Origin: Lepidurus packardi
Lineage: Eukaryota > Arthropoda > Branchiopoda > Notostraca > Triopsidae
Length of the DNA: 64,000 nt
Direction: 5' to 3'
Assembly: GCA_023053545.1 (NCBI GenBank)
Contig: JAKZAN010000229.1
Span: 1-64,000 of the forward strand
The translations under genes and the position numbers were made by a program. Positions 25,200 through 36,041 of the stretch are shown in pieces. A model generated the notes under the pieces. That model had not been told where the DNA came from and made no database searches. It saw only the letters and a list, made by a program, of their open reading frames with translations. The stretch's first letter is position 1, and every line of letters starts with the position of its first letter.

Positions 25200-26348
25200 T
25201 CAAAGACAGTAACCCGTGGCTCTTGACTCTGATAAGTGGTATTTCCTCATACTCTCAGACCTGTACACGACGACGCTCTTCTTCGTGTCTTTGCTTTTAC
25301 GGTCCTTGATCCTCTCGGCGATGTTCTCGTCCTGTTCTTTGAACTCCTGCAGCTTTTCGCTGATTTTCTTGTTCCCTCTGACCAAGTTATCCAGGTGTTT
25401 CTGGCTGTGTGACATGTCCTCCTTCACTCTTTGGTTGATCCTCACGATTTCCTGGTTTTTGTGAAGGATAAAGTTAGTCTGCATATTCTCTTGTTGGATT
25501 TTGCTGTTAAAATTGACCAAATCCCGCTCTCTATTCGCGATTGTCCGAAGTAAGTCTTCGGTCTTGAATCTCTCGGCCTGCACTGCTCTGGAAAGCTGGT
25601 CTTTCTCAGTCAGTTCCTTGCCGATGCGGGTCTGGACTTCGTTGGCTAAGAGTTCATACTTGTCGATCTGTTCGTTCACATTCTTGGTTCTGTCGGAGAT
25701 ATCATTTTCGAGATTTATGCATGCTTCGATCTCACGATCCAAAGCATTGTTTTCGATCTCATACCTCTTCAACATATCAGTCTTGGTTCTAATCTGGGCT
25801 TGATTCTCGAGGATCCGCTTCTCGTAGCTGTCCTTGCTCAAGACGATTTGATCTCTGTTCTTCTCTAGTTCGCTGATTCGGATTCTTAATTCGTCGATCT
25901 CATCCTCGAGTCTTCTCTTCTGAAGTGCCAGCCTCTCCTTCTCAGCGTCGAGATCATCGATTTTCTACCTCAACGACTGGGACTCTTCCTCAAATTGGTG
26001 GACTTCCGTCTACTTGGTGTTGAGGGTATTGTTTAGTCCGTCACGATCAGCCTGAAGATCTTGGAGTTCGATTGTGCGAGTGCGGAGTTCCTTCCGGCTA
26101 CTCTCCATTGCAACCTTGAGATCTTGCGTGTTTTTGGCCAGAACAGCGAGTGTGGCCTGCCTCTCATCAGTGGTTCTTGCGAGTTCTTGGTTGAGCTCGG
26201 CCAGTTTCTGCTGGATGACCTTGTGGGAGTTCTGGAGGGAGAGTAGGTGCTGCATGGTGTTTCTTGCGTCGAGGAGTTCGGCCTGGAGTGACTGCATGAT
26301 GGAGTCTTTCTGGTTGAGGGTAGTAGTGGATGGGGTTTTGGACAACAT
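25200..26348 (-). CDS. Long coiled-coil protein
   Basis: Intronless, 382 residues, stop TGA. Nearly the whole protein from residue ~12 to ~355 is an uninterrupted heptad-rich coiled coil (MQSLQAELLDARNTMQHLL; ERLALQKRRLEDEIDELRIR; KELTEKDQLSRAVQAERF), with few prolines or glycines. The short C-terminal tail (SVVVYRSESMRKYHLSE) is the only non-coiled part. Such proteins in ciliates often belong to the axoneme, basal body or cortex, but no family-specific motif is visible. In-frame TAG codons (for example within REKIDDLDAE) supply Glu in the coil. Confidence 0.82.
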
Positions 26349-26942
26349 GGTATTTTGTTTTGTGGATGTAATGGAATGTTTATATAGATTTGGAGAATGT
26401 GTTCCTTTGATGTAATATTTTTCTCTACGTAATGGATTAGAAATCTGAATTTCGATTCGGGAAAATGCCTTATAATAGAGTTTTGATGGATTGGAAACGA
26501 ATATAAATCAAATACTGATAAAGTATAGTGTTATATTTTCCATGGTTATGGTGCTGATCGACCTAGCAATGGGGGTTTGTGATTGATGCTCCATTGAATA
26601 GTACAGAAAATATATATGTATATTAATTTGAATGTGGAGGTTAGTAGGGATGGGGGGGTTAGGGTCCTCGATTCTTCATTATGCATACCATACCATCTAC
26701 TAAATCAATATTTCTTCGCATACTCACCATCATCCGGAATTATACCAATTTATCGGTGATCACTCAAATAGTACGCAAAACCATAATTGTCATACACAGA
26801 TACCCTTACATTACATCCCAAAGCTATACTCCTCTCGACATTAACTATCATTACTTTACCAAACTCATCCCGCAAAGTCCACTCGAATAATCACTCTCTC
26901 TCCTACACATCTGCAATCAGATTAAAACCTAAATAAGTCGAG
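26349..26942. other. Divergent intergenic, no gene seen
   Basis: 594 AT-rich bases holding the promoters of the two flanking coiled-coil genes. One plus-strand frame (26681-26890) is open but of random composition. Confidence 0.6.
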
Positions 26943-27272
26943 ATGGTCGAAAGAATCGAATACTAAATGCAGAGATACATCGTCACATTCTCCTCCATCC
27001 TCCGAGAACTCTCTTCAGGGGGTCCTGAGGTGGAACTCGACGAACCTAGTCTACAACGCATCGCTGATGACTGTTTCAAATGTTCTTAAGCTGTGAACCA
27101 GGAGATCGACAATCTGGACGTCCCACAAATCGACGAGGCCGAAGTAAAACAAGCAGAGGAAGAGTACTAGTCAGCCCGTACCAAATTAAAGGATGTTAAG
27201 TCCCGATACGAGAAACTGCAGAGAGCTTTAGAGGCGAATATCCATAAGAATGCTAAATCGCTGCTATCATGA
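26943..27272 (+). CDS. Small coiled-coil protein
   Basis: Intronless, 109 residues, visible only when TAA/TAG are read as Glu (three in-frame TAA/TAG codons). It starts MVERIEYEMQRY and has two helical segments: residues ~1-60 with a charged break (SSGGPEVELDEPS), then a heptad-like coil (EAEVKQAEEEYESARTKLKD to LEANIHKNAK). The size and form suggest a small subunit of a larger complex, such as an IFT-B or Mediator-type subunit, but I cannot assign it. Start and TGA stop are well separated from neighbours. Confidence 0.7.
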
Positions 27273-27666
27273 TGGAATGCTGCTCGAATATTTAGTAGGT
27301 AGCTTGAAATGATAGTTGAGTTTTGTGGATTGCTGTTCAATGTTTGTGTCTGCTCTTGTCTGTTTTGGAGTAGGTGGCGGCCTACGCTGGACTATCTATC
27401 GATCTATCTGTATTCAAGTTGTCGAAGTAGCAGACAGTCTATCCAATTCTTTTAGCCCATATCTACCTCTCAATAATTCCAAATACCGTCTGCCGATCTG
27501 CTAGGAATATCCTTTTTTCCAGACCCGGATCATTTCAAAAATATGATAAATTAGCCATCCTTCCACACCATACTCAAAACAACAAACAAACATCAAACTC
27601 AGCATCCAGATATATATATAAACTTATAAACCCTCACCCAAAAACACACATCTTCACAACACATCA
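27273..27666. other. Intergenic, eIF3b promoter
   Basis: 394 AT-rich bases ending in a TATATATATA stretch (about 27610) some 50 bases before the eIF3b start codon. No gene recognised. Confidence 0.6.
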
Positions 27667-29923
27667 ATGGTCGAACTAGCTAAAGAAATTGATTTCTCCC
27701 ATGAAATAGCCAATGACCCTGAACTTCAGAAGTATATCCTTGAAGCCTCCCAGGAAATCGCTGCAGTCGCTGACCTCGATGCTATCAAGAGGCCTGAACT
27801 CGACCTTGACCTCAAAAATCATGTCATAGGTAATCACTATATCTCTTCATATACCATCAACAACCCCCATCACTCCTTTTCCGACATATATTAACCATGG
27901 TCACAGTGTATGGACTCCCCAAGGCTGACGGTTCCAAAATTCCTGCCCTCTCGAAAGTCGTCAACAAGTTCTTTGACAAGTACGGAGTCGATGAAAAGGG
28001 TGGTAGACTCTCCATGACTATCGGCACCAACGAGGACGGCAGTTGCAACCAAATCGCATACTGCAAGTACGCAACCCCCGAACAAGCTTAGGCCTGTATC
28101 GCCAACCTCGACAACCTCGCCTACACCCAAACCAACAAGTTCGAGTGCTACTCCATCAAGAAGGTTCAGGATCTTTATGCTAACAGCGATAACTACGTCG
28201 AGCCTCGTCTCCTGAAAAGAGATGACCTTGAAAAATACAACACTGACCCACAGTTCCGCGACCAGTACATCTACAAAGAAGGCTCATCTCTTTATCTAAA
28301 CTGGTTTGACTTCATGGAGAAAAACCCCAAGGTTGGAATTCCTAAACCCCTCGAACTCCCGAGACTGCGCAGGGCTGAGTTTTCTCCTAAAGGCAGATAT
28401 ATGGTCGGCTTCTATGATGATGGATTCCGCCTTTTCGGTGGAGTCAACCTGATAGAAATCAACTCCTTCCCTCATAACGGTGTTCTTAATGTTAGATTCT
28501 CTCCTGATGAGAAATACATCGTATCATTCAATGGCACAGTGTACGCCCCCGATAAAGAAAACTTTGTAATCTGGAAAGTCGATGAGGCTATTAAGTTGCG
28601 TAGTTTCAAGGCCGAAGCTAACCAGGAATTCGACAGCTTTAAGTTCAGTTTCGACTCCAAATACATCGCTGGTGCTTTCAAGGAGAAACACTTCCTCACT
28701 GCTTTTGAACTCCCAAGCATGCAGATGCTGCCTGACCCCGAAGCCAAGACGAAGACCCCGATCCCCGTTAACAACATACAAAAGTTTGAATGGCACACTA
28801 CTAAGAACCTCCTCATCTGTCTCGCCTTCGCTCCTGTTAAAGATAAGCAGTCTTCTTCTACCAGTTCCACCAGAATCACTGTCATCGACGCAGTCACCCG
28901 CAAGGAAATGAAGTGGAAGGCATGGGCGCACGATGCAGGCCACGGCAGCATCGTTGTGGCTGCGAATGGTGATTGGGCAGCTGTGGTACTTGGCAAACTC
29001 TATAAAAAGAAAGTGGTGTCTACTGTTATCCAAGTTGCTAATTTCAAGAAACGCGACCTCGAAATTGACATGGTTGAGATCAATGAAAAAATGATTGATG
29101 TGACTTTTGACGTCCACAATAACCGCTTCGGTGTTGTGGTCAAGGACGAGAGCCAGAAAGACTCTATCACTGTGCGAAACAACTTCAATCTTTACCAGAT
29201 CGAGGACGATAGTAAGACTCAGAGCATCAAACTCATCGGCAGGATCGAGAATAAACCTATGACCAAGGTATTGTTCGCGGCCAACGGAAACTTCTTCATG
29301 TTGACCAACGTCGACCCCAATTCCCCTGCCAAGGGTGCTTTCTCCTTCGGATACTTCCAGAGGGACCAGAACAAGAATAAAACAACTTTCGAGATCATCA
29401 AGGACGATCTAAAACACGCATACATGACATATTGTGACTACGATCCTTACGGAAAGTATGTTATCCTGGGCAGCTCTGAGTCGAAGAGTATCCAGATCTG
29501 GTCGGCACTAGGAGAGCTGTTGTACAGGGATTCTGTGCTGATGAACCTATCCGATGTGAGATGGAGACCGCGTGCAATCCAATTCCTCGAACCACAAGCC
29601 GAGAAGAAATTGGTTGACGATTGGAAGAACATCAAGAAGAAGTACCCTAACCCCATTAATAACCACATCTATCAACCCTATTCTATTAATTAAACTTTAG
29701 ATACGAGGAAGCCGACGACAAGATCATCAACGCAATCAAGTACTAGAAGGAAGCACAGCGGAAGAAGGTTAGAGAGGAGTTCCAGAACTACCTCAAGAAG
29801 AAGAGAGAGTTCTACAGAGGGTTCCTCGGAGAGAGGGAGAAGATCCTGGGGTTCAACGAGGAGAAGTCGAGGACCGCAGAGTACGCAGTGCAGGAGCGTG
29901 TGGAGATTGTCAGCAAACTGTGA
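27667..29923 (+). CDS. EIF3B: Translation initiation factor eIF3 subunit b
   Basis: eIF3b is a core scaffold of eIF3 on the 40S subunit. Three exons (introns 27830-27906, 29642-29700) encode 706 residues. An N-terminal RRM (IVYGLPKADGSKI to YATPEQAEACI) is followed by a nine-bladed WD-type propeller, with ELPRLRRAEFSPKGRYMVG and LNVRFSPDEKYIVSF as repeated blade signatures. The C-terminus has DVRWRPRA and a helical tail that binds other eIF3 subunits (KKYEEADDKIINAIK and on). The second intron restores this tail across a frame shift and creates a Lys codon at the junction. Two recoded Glu codons (in EQAEAC and KYEKEA) fall at Glu-compatible positions. Confidence 0.97.
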
Positions 29924-30707
29924 GGCAGCCACACTTTTAATAGCATTATAGTGTATAAGTATAGATCTCTGTGTGGATTAAATAACCTTAAAAAAACCCC
30001 TCATTCGTTCCATAACTTTGTAATGATAACTAGAAAATGATAATTAGATAGGTGTATATATATAGTTGATGGTATTTATAGAAATTATATGTTTGTAAGG
30101 GATTGGTGTAATACAAATTCTCAATACCGACTTAGAAATGTATTATTTCTTCGCTCATATTTAGTTGGAGTCGGGAATAAAGAAAGAAAGAAAACAGGGA
30201 CGCTAAACTCATCAAGAGAGATATATACAGTAATGTCTCAGTAGAAAGGAGGAGACATATAGCACTGTCCTGGGCCATTGCATCGAGTATCCTAGCCCAG
30301 ACAGCCAGATCAGGGGTGACCCAGCCACCCTAAATACACAACTACAAGATGATTGTTCTAAAAAAAGAAATACGGGATATTATGGGACAGTACTAATAAA
30401 TAATTCCATGGAAAACAGAATAAATAAACCCCAGATAGAGGAAGAATCTGGACGAGAGTGCCAATAATTTATTAATAAAAATACCCTCGCCATTACTATA
30501 ACTATATAACTGTCCTCATCTACTCCTTTCCTTTTTTTTATTCACTATTTGGTATTATTAGATTTCTATTAGTAATAAAAAACACAGAGAAAAACGAAAA
30601 TATATAGGACTATTAATAATAATATCATAACAAACAGTTCCAGGAAAAACATATACACACCCCTGCCTACACACACACACACACCTCACTGATCCAATAC
30701 TGACCAC
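29924..30707. other. Intergenic with tandem hairpins
   Basis: 784 bases, mostly AT-rich. A markedly GC-richer patch at about 30258-30335 holds two hairpins (separate entry). Near 30669-30684 is a short CA microsatellite just upstream of the ZC2HC1-type gene. No coding frame is convincing. Confidence 0.55.
30258..30340. ncRNA. Candidate structured RNA (two adjacent hairpins)
   Basis: CTGTC-c-TGGGC at 30265-30275 pairs with GCCCA-GACAG at 30295-30304, and 8 bases later a second hairpin (30312-30331, AGG/GTG against CAC/CCT with one bulge) follows. The sequence TAAATACACAAC downstream could host an ACA box, so a box H/ACA-type snoRNA is one possibility. The strand is unknown and I do not recognise the RNA; only the pairing and the GC contrast are seen. 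Confidence 0.3.
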
Positions 30708-32232
30708 ATGTCCAGACTCAACTTCATCAACCTCCGCGAACGCAAAACCATCCATGCGCAAGATACCCAACTCTTCTCTGCTGCCAACCCAGGTATCACA
30801 CAAAACATAACAATATCTCATACTCTATTACTCCACTCACAGAAACCCAAACCCCTGCTCTCCAACTCCCGGCTGAACACGAAACCAAACTCAAACTCCC
30901 CGACACCACCTCCTACTCCGGAGGCTACGAACCCACCAGTTCTTTCTCTAACACCCGTACTTCCATGCGTATGCTCAGAGGCAAACTTGATCGTGGTGCC
31001 AGCAACGACAAACAGTCGCAGCAAAATAACAGACTGAGTAAGAACCCTGCCTTTAAACCTTGACTTTCCTTCTTGAGGATTAGACCTGGACGAGATGCCT
31101 CTGTCGACGAACACTTACCTCGGGAACACAAAGAGTTCGTTGGGGGGGTTAGAGACAAACAGTACTTCGAAGAATACGACTAGTGACGACTGCAGGATGA
31201 GTAATAACTGCCTCTTGAGACAAACATCCCTCTAAACCAACACTTAGTTATTCCTTCTCCAAAATTATAAAACTTCCATTCTTTTATATAAACAACCACT
31301 CATTCATTCTTTTCCGGTTCTAGGTTCCAAAATAGGCAACACCAGCAACTATAACAACACCGAGAACACCCTCGAAAATCATAAGACTAGCAATCTTAAC
31401 AGGACCCAACCCCAGAGTCAGGCTGGCCTCAAACTCTATCTCCCTGATGAGAATGATAATCAGCCACTCAAACTCTCGGCTCCTGCTGTACCCACGACCG
31501 GCTCTTCGGTTCCTAGTGGCCAGTCAGCAGCATCCAAAGAAGATTTTACCAAGAAAATCATAATTGAGCAACCTAAAAATCAGAAAAACATAATTTCTGC
31601 GTCTGAACATGAGCCTGTGAAAAGCAATCATTATGAAAATCCTGCCTAGCAGCCTATTCTACCCAAAGAAATCAAAGAGCTTGATAAGTAGCTGGAGGAA
31701 TCCAAAGACAACGAGTAACAGTATGACTAGAATGAACTAATGATGTGCCCTGAAGGATGCGGCAGAAAATTCCATAAAAAAGCCTTGGAATCCCATGCTA
31801 AGGCCTGTAAGATCGTGTTTATGTCAAAGCGTAAAGAATTCAATTCCCAGGCCAAGCGAATCACCGGCAAAGAACAGGTACAACCCCATAAAATAAACAT
31901 CCTCATCTTTATTTACTAAATTATGTTAGGCTCAACTGGTTAAACAGGCCAAAATCCAGGAGAAAAAGCAAGGCACCACAAAGATGTAGAAGACGGGCGA
32001 GGCATGGAAAACCCAGTCTGAAGGTTTCAGAGCAGTGGTGAAAGCCTTGAAACAGGAAGAGGTCGGAGGAATCGAAGAGGTGAAGATGGTGACTTGCGAG
32101 TACTGCGAAAAGAACTTCACTGACATCATTTACTCTAGGCATCTGCCGATTTGCGAGGTCAAGAAGGAAAAAGAAAGGAAATCTAATAATGACATGAAGG
32201 CAGCGAAGAAAAACGGGAAGAAAATGGCATGA
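30708..32232 (+). CDS. C2HC zinc-finger protein (ZC2HC1 family)
   Basis: Five exons (introns 30793-30842, 31038-31083, 31201-31323, 31878-31929) encode 417 residues. The N-terminal half is Ser/Thr/Asn-rich and probably disordered. Two C2HC fingers lie in the C-terminal third: CPEGCGRKF...H...C and CEYCEKNF...H...C, separated by a basic helical linker. This paired C2HC layout is that of ZC2HC1A/B/C, a family common in ciliated organisms with poorly known function. The exon 3/4 boundaries are chosen to keep frame; an alternative minus-one frame in exon 3 is also protein-like but runs into TGA. The tail is Lys-rich. Confidence 0.85.
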
Positions 32233-32474
32233 ACCCGGTCGATGGAGTGATTTTTAGTTTTATTCAGAGAATGCCTACCGTTCTTAATATTTTAAGGCTC
32301 ATAAAAATACCCTTTGGATTCTAATATTTAGAACAGGTATCCAATATCCCGTATCGAAATCTATATGCTTTCAGTTTCTAGAAAGCCCTTATTGGTTTCT
32401 TATAAATAACCTTAAACTACATGAGGTTTTCCTTCCAAAATCACAACACTTCATTCTTTATTCAACATCAATCA

Positions 32475-34263
32475 TCAGTGCATTCTGGGCTCCTTTCTGG
32501 GTCTGGGGGCGCAAGTCACGATGTCGTCCACTCTCATGATCAGCTCGGCAGCCTCGCTTGCTGAGATCAGTGCTTGTTCCTTGGATCTGTAGCATTCCTG
32601 TAAACAATCATTAATTTATAAAGGTAAAGGTTAAGGATATTGTTAGTTACGGTAACGCAGAGGGATTCCATGGAGTCGATGGTGCCGTTGTACATGTTCA
32701 GACCGACATCGGGTCTAGTCTTGAGCTCGACTTCAAGGTTCTGCACCAGCTCGTTGCTATCATATCCTCCGTTATCGGAAAGGATGGTGGGCAGTTGTCT
32801 AAGGGCACGAGCATAGGCCTGGATGGCAATGGCTTCCTTGCCAGTCACAGTCTGGGCGAGGTTCATGCAAGCAGCATACATCTGCATCTCGCTGTTACCT
32901 CCACCATAGACGACACGCTTGTTCTTGACGGTCTGGACCAGGACGCAAAGAGCATCATGGAGAGAACGCTCTGCTTCGTCGAGAATGTGCTTGCTGGCAC
33001 CACGGAGCACAATAGTACAGGCTTCGTTGCTCTTGCAGCCAGAGAACTTAATGACCTTGTCCTCGCCAATCAGGATTTCTTCGATGGTAGCGCAAGAACC
33101 CAAGACTTCCTCAGATCTCTCAGGAGAGTCAAAGGTAGAGGCGATTTCAGCGCCCAGGGCAGCAGAGATACGTTCAATACCCTCAAAGTCGGCGTGCTCA
33201 ATGACCATGATGCCTTTCTCAACTAAGAGTTGCTCGGGGTAGTCGTAGATAAGCTGGCGATTGATGAAGACGTTGGGCTTGTAAGCAGCAATTCTATCGA
33301 CCTTCTCACGCATTTTTTCACGTTCGGCTTCAGAGATCTCCTGAACCTTTTCGAGGGACTCAACGCGCACACGAGTGCCGTAGATCTTGACTTTATCATA
33401 GTCCATAGGTGTATTTGTGACCAAGACCTTGCATCCGTTAAGGGATCTCTTGCAGCCGACGGAGATGGTCTTCTCAAGAATGAGACCATCCTCAAGGAAG
33501 GAATCCTTGATGCTGCCTCCAAGCTTTTTAATGACCTGGATGTATGAAAGGTTAGTAGAGCCGCGGAGTCTGAGGACAGCATCGACAGCGAGTTGGGCGA
33601 AGTGTTCCTTATCCTGAGTAAGGAGCTTAGAGGAAAGGGTGGTTTTAGCGATGTTGAGGAGATCGAGCTTGAACTTCTCAATGTCGCCAGAGTTGTCACG
33701 AGAAATCTCACGGAGACAGTTCCTGGCGCAGTCACGGGCCTTGCGCCATCCTGAGATGATGTGAGTGGGATGGATCTTCATGTTGATGAGCTTTTCGCCT
33801 TCACGGAGGAGTTCTCCTGCGAGGACAGCCACAGTGGTGGTTCCATCTCCGACTTCCTCGTCCTGGGTCTTGGAGATATCGATGAGGATCTTGGCAGCAG
33901 GGTTGTCGACGTGCATGGATCTGAGGATGGTAGCACCGTCATTAGTGACATTGACATTGCGGTTCTTGGGTCCAGCACCGACGGGGACGAGAATCTTGTC
34001 CATACCACGGGGTCCAAGAGTAGTCTTGACGAGATCAGCAACTGCGATGGCTCCAACAAAAGAACTCTATGTAGATAATGTTCGAAAGGGATGGATTGTG
34101 TTTTGAGGATATTTGAAAAAGTGTTACGAGTCTAGCCATCTCACCCTTCTCTTCGGTGGCGTTCTGTTTCATGACTTGGGGGAGTACGTTCTAAAGACAA
34201 TGAAGTTAGGTGCATATGTTTATTGGAATTAGGGTTTACTCCGACGACATCCATGTTTGCCAT
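32475..34263 (-). CDS. CCT2: Chaperonin CCT subunit beta
   Basis: This is one of eight paralogous subunits of the cytosolic CCT/TRiC chaperonin that folds actin and tubulin. Four exons (introns 34191-34239, 34067-34127, 32598-32650) encode 541 residues. The apical and ATP-binding motifs are intact: VKTTLGPRGMDK, NDGATILRSM, GDGTTTVAVLAGELL, and the C-terminal VVYGGGNSEMQ with NGTIDSMESLCVTEC. The beta identity rests on DKILVPVGAGPKNRNVNVTN and the C-terminal EAAELIMRVDDIV. Exon 1 encodes only eight residues. No internal TAA/TAG is used. The gene shares a divergent promoter with the gene at 34782. Confidence 0.97.
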
Positions 34264-34781
34264 TTTTGTGTGTGTATAATCGGGGATTATGTTTTTTTGT
34301 TTGAGTTTATTATTTAAATGTATAGGAGGATAGGGGGGGGTATATTATTTTTAAAGAGTCTATTTGGGGATTGGAATCTACAGGAAAATCCAGGGTTATG
34401 AATAAATATCCAGGTGTGGGTTGGGTCAATACAAACTATGAATTTGTGTATAGATTCGACAAAGAGAATAACAGAAAATAAGAGGAAAAACTAATCCAAT
34501 TAACATAAAGCATTGATTTCTTCAGCCAAGCAGAGGAACACTAATTTTTGCAAATTTACTATTATCCCACATCCAATAATCAATTAAAAATCACAACCAA
34601 ATAGCATCACTCCTCATCATACATCTATCTACAATCCCCCTCCATCATTTCTCACATAATATAGATCAAAAGAACAAGCACTGTCAGGACGTCAAACTGC
34701 CTTCAGATTTGAATAGAATACGCCATAAATCCAACACGTTGCTTGTTCCTGTTTGCCCAAACATAACCAGAGTGACAACCA
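34264..34781. other. Divergent promoter region
   Basis: 518 AT-rich bases between CCT2 (minus) and the next plus-strand gene, with a G8 run near 34331. No coding potential recognised. Confidence 0.6.
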
Positions 34782-35696
34782 ATGCAGCCGTTCGTCAGTC
34801 CTCCCCCGTTGGATTACACCACTGGTATCGCCTAAATCTAGAAAATCGACAGCATCTCCAACAAAATCCGATATATCAACCTTGTCTTGGGCTGGATCAT
34901 GAAGCTCACAGACGTATCTAGCGAAGATAATGAGAAAAATCGCAATAACTACAAAAATGAAATCAAAAAAGCCCATTAGTACGTTTAGAAGCTCCTCAAG
35001 GATTATGTGTCCTCCTACAACAAACTCCTCGTCTCACACCAGAAAAATATTCCCATCGGGCTGAATATGTTCCCACCCGTTCCGCCAGTACCTTTACAAC
35101 AGCCAGCTGATACGCTTTCTGTGACAACTGTCTCAACAAATCCCCCAAATAAAGTGATAGTTCAAGACGCTTTGCGCGAAAACCCAATTTCTCCCATTAT
35201 CTTCGAAGACTATGGACAAGGCATATCATTCACGACCCATAAAATTGTGGACCCTAGAAAGGGTATAGCTCCCTCTTCCCCTTATGAAGTGAACATCTAT
35301 TCGGTCTAAAACGACCCAGGCTACCGTAACAATAGTAATATGGCAAGTAGCCGCCGCCGGCCTGGAATCCTTCACAAAAAACTGCAATAGCATGTTCGTG
35401 AACTATTCAACACGCTTACATCCCCACAGTAACAAAGAAGGAAATCTTTTAAAGAAGCAGTCGAGGATACCAAACGTTTTTACCTAAGCTTTATGTGCGA
35501 GTTAAACCAAGGAGATATTAGGTGTGAGGTGTGCAAACTATTCATGAAGTACAGCGAGAGTGATAACGCATTTCTGCCTCCATTGAAAGTAGTGATAACT
35601 CACAAAGAGCCAAATAGATATTTCCATGAGAACTGCTTCGAGGATCGTAAACTCGCTGATGAAACTGACCGGAAAAAAGTGTCTTAAAAGAATTGA
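34782..35696 (+). CDS. Unknown protein with C-terminal zinc-binding motif
   Basis: Intronless, 304 residues, TGA stop, with seven in-frame TAA/TAG codons that hide it from standard-code ORF calling. The N-terminal ~80 residues are helical. A Pro/Thr/Val-rich linker (FPPVPPVPLQQP) follows, then a mixed region. The C-terminus has CELNQGDIRCEVCKLFMKY and HENCFEDRK, i.e. Cys-x2-Cys and His-x2-Cys pairs about 40 residues apart, resembling the zinc-ribbon/RING-like C-termini of trafficking proteins such as Vps39. The similarity is to a pattern only; I do not recognise the family. Confidence 0.68.
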
Positions 35697-36041
35697 AGCC
35701 TCATGCAGGATTTTTGATGTTTGAATGGTTATTTTTGGTAGCAGGAGTTCGACCTGTTATGAAGTAAAAAACTATTGTTCAACGTGCTTCTAATCCAATA
35801 TATCTACTGATAGTATTTGCTAATCTTCTTTTACTTCTAAAAGCACTGAAAGGAGCAAAGAATAACTCATACCTCTCCAAAATAACAAAAAATACGCACA
35901 TCTATTTTTTATATATGTTATCACAATTACTCTAACTTTATTTAGACCATCTAATATATATTTATATTCTTATCCCTGCCCTCGACTATTCACTCCTTTC
36001 TTCATTCCCTAGCCAAAACACTCTCGCGCCAATCATTCATC
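35697..36041. other. Intergenic, nothing recognised
   Basis: 345 AT-rich bases between co-directional genes, with T-rich and CT-rich tracts just upstream of the next start. Confidence 0.6.

Noticed and set aside
28472..29117. Long minus-strand frames opposite eIF3b
   Set aside because: Shadows of the eIF3b exon; composition mirrors the sense codons and no motif is present.
33230..34106. Several long plus-strand frames opposite CCT2
   Set aside because: Antisense shadows of a highly conserved, G+C-rich coding sequence; none shows a domain.
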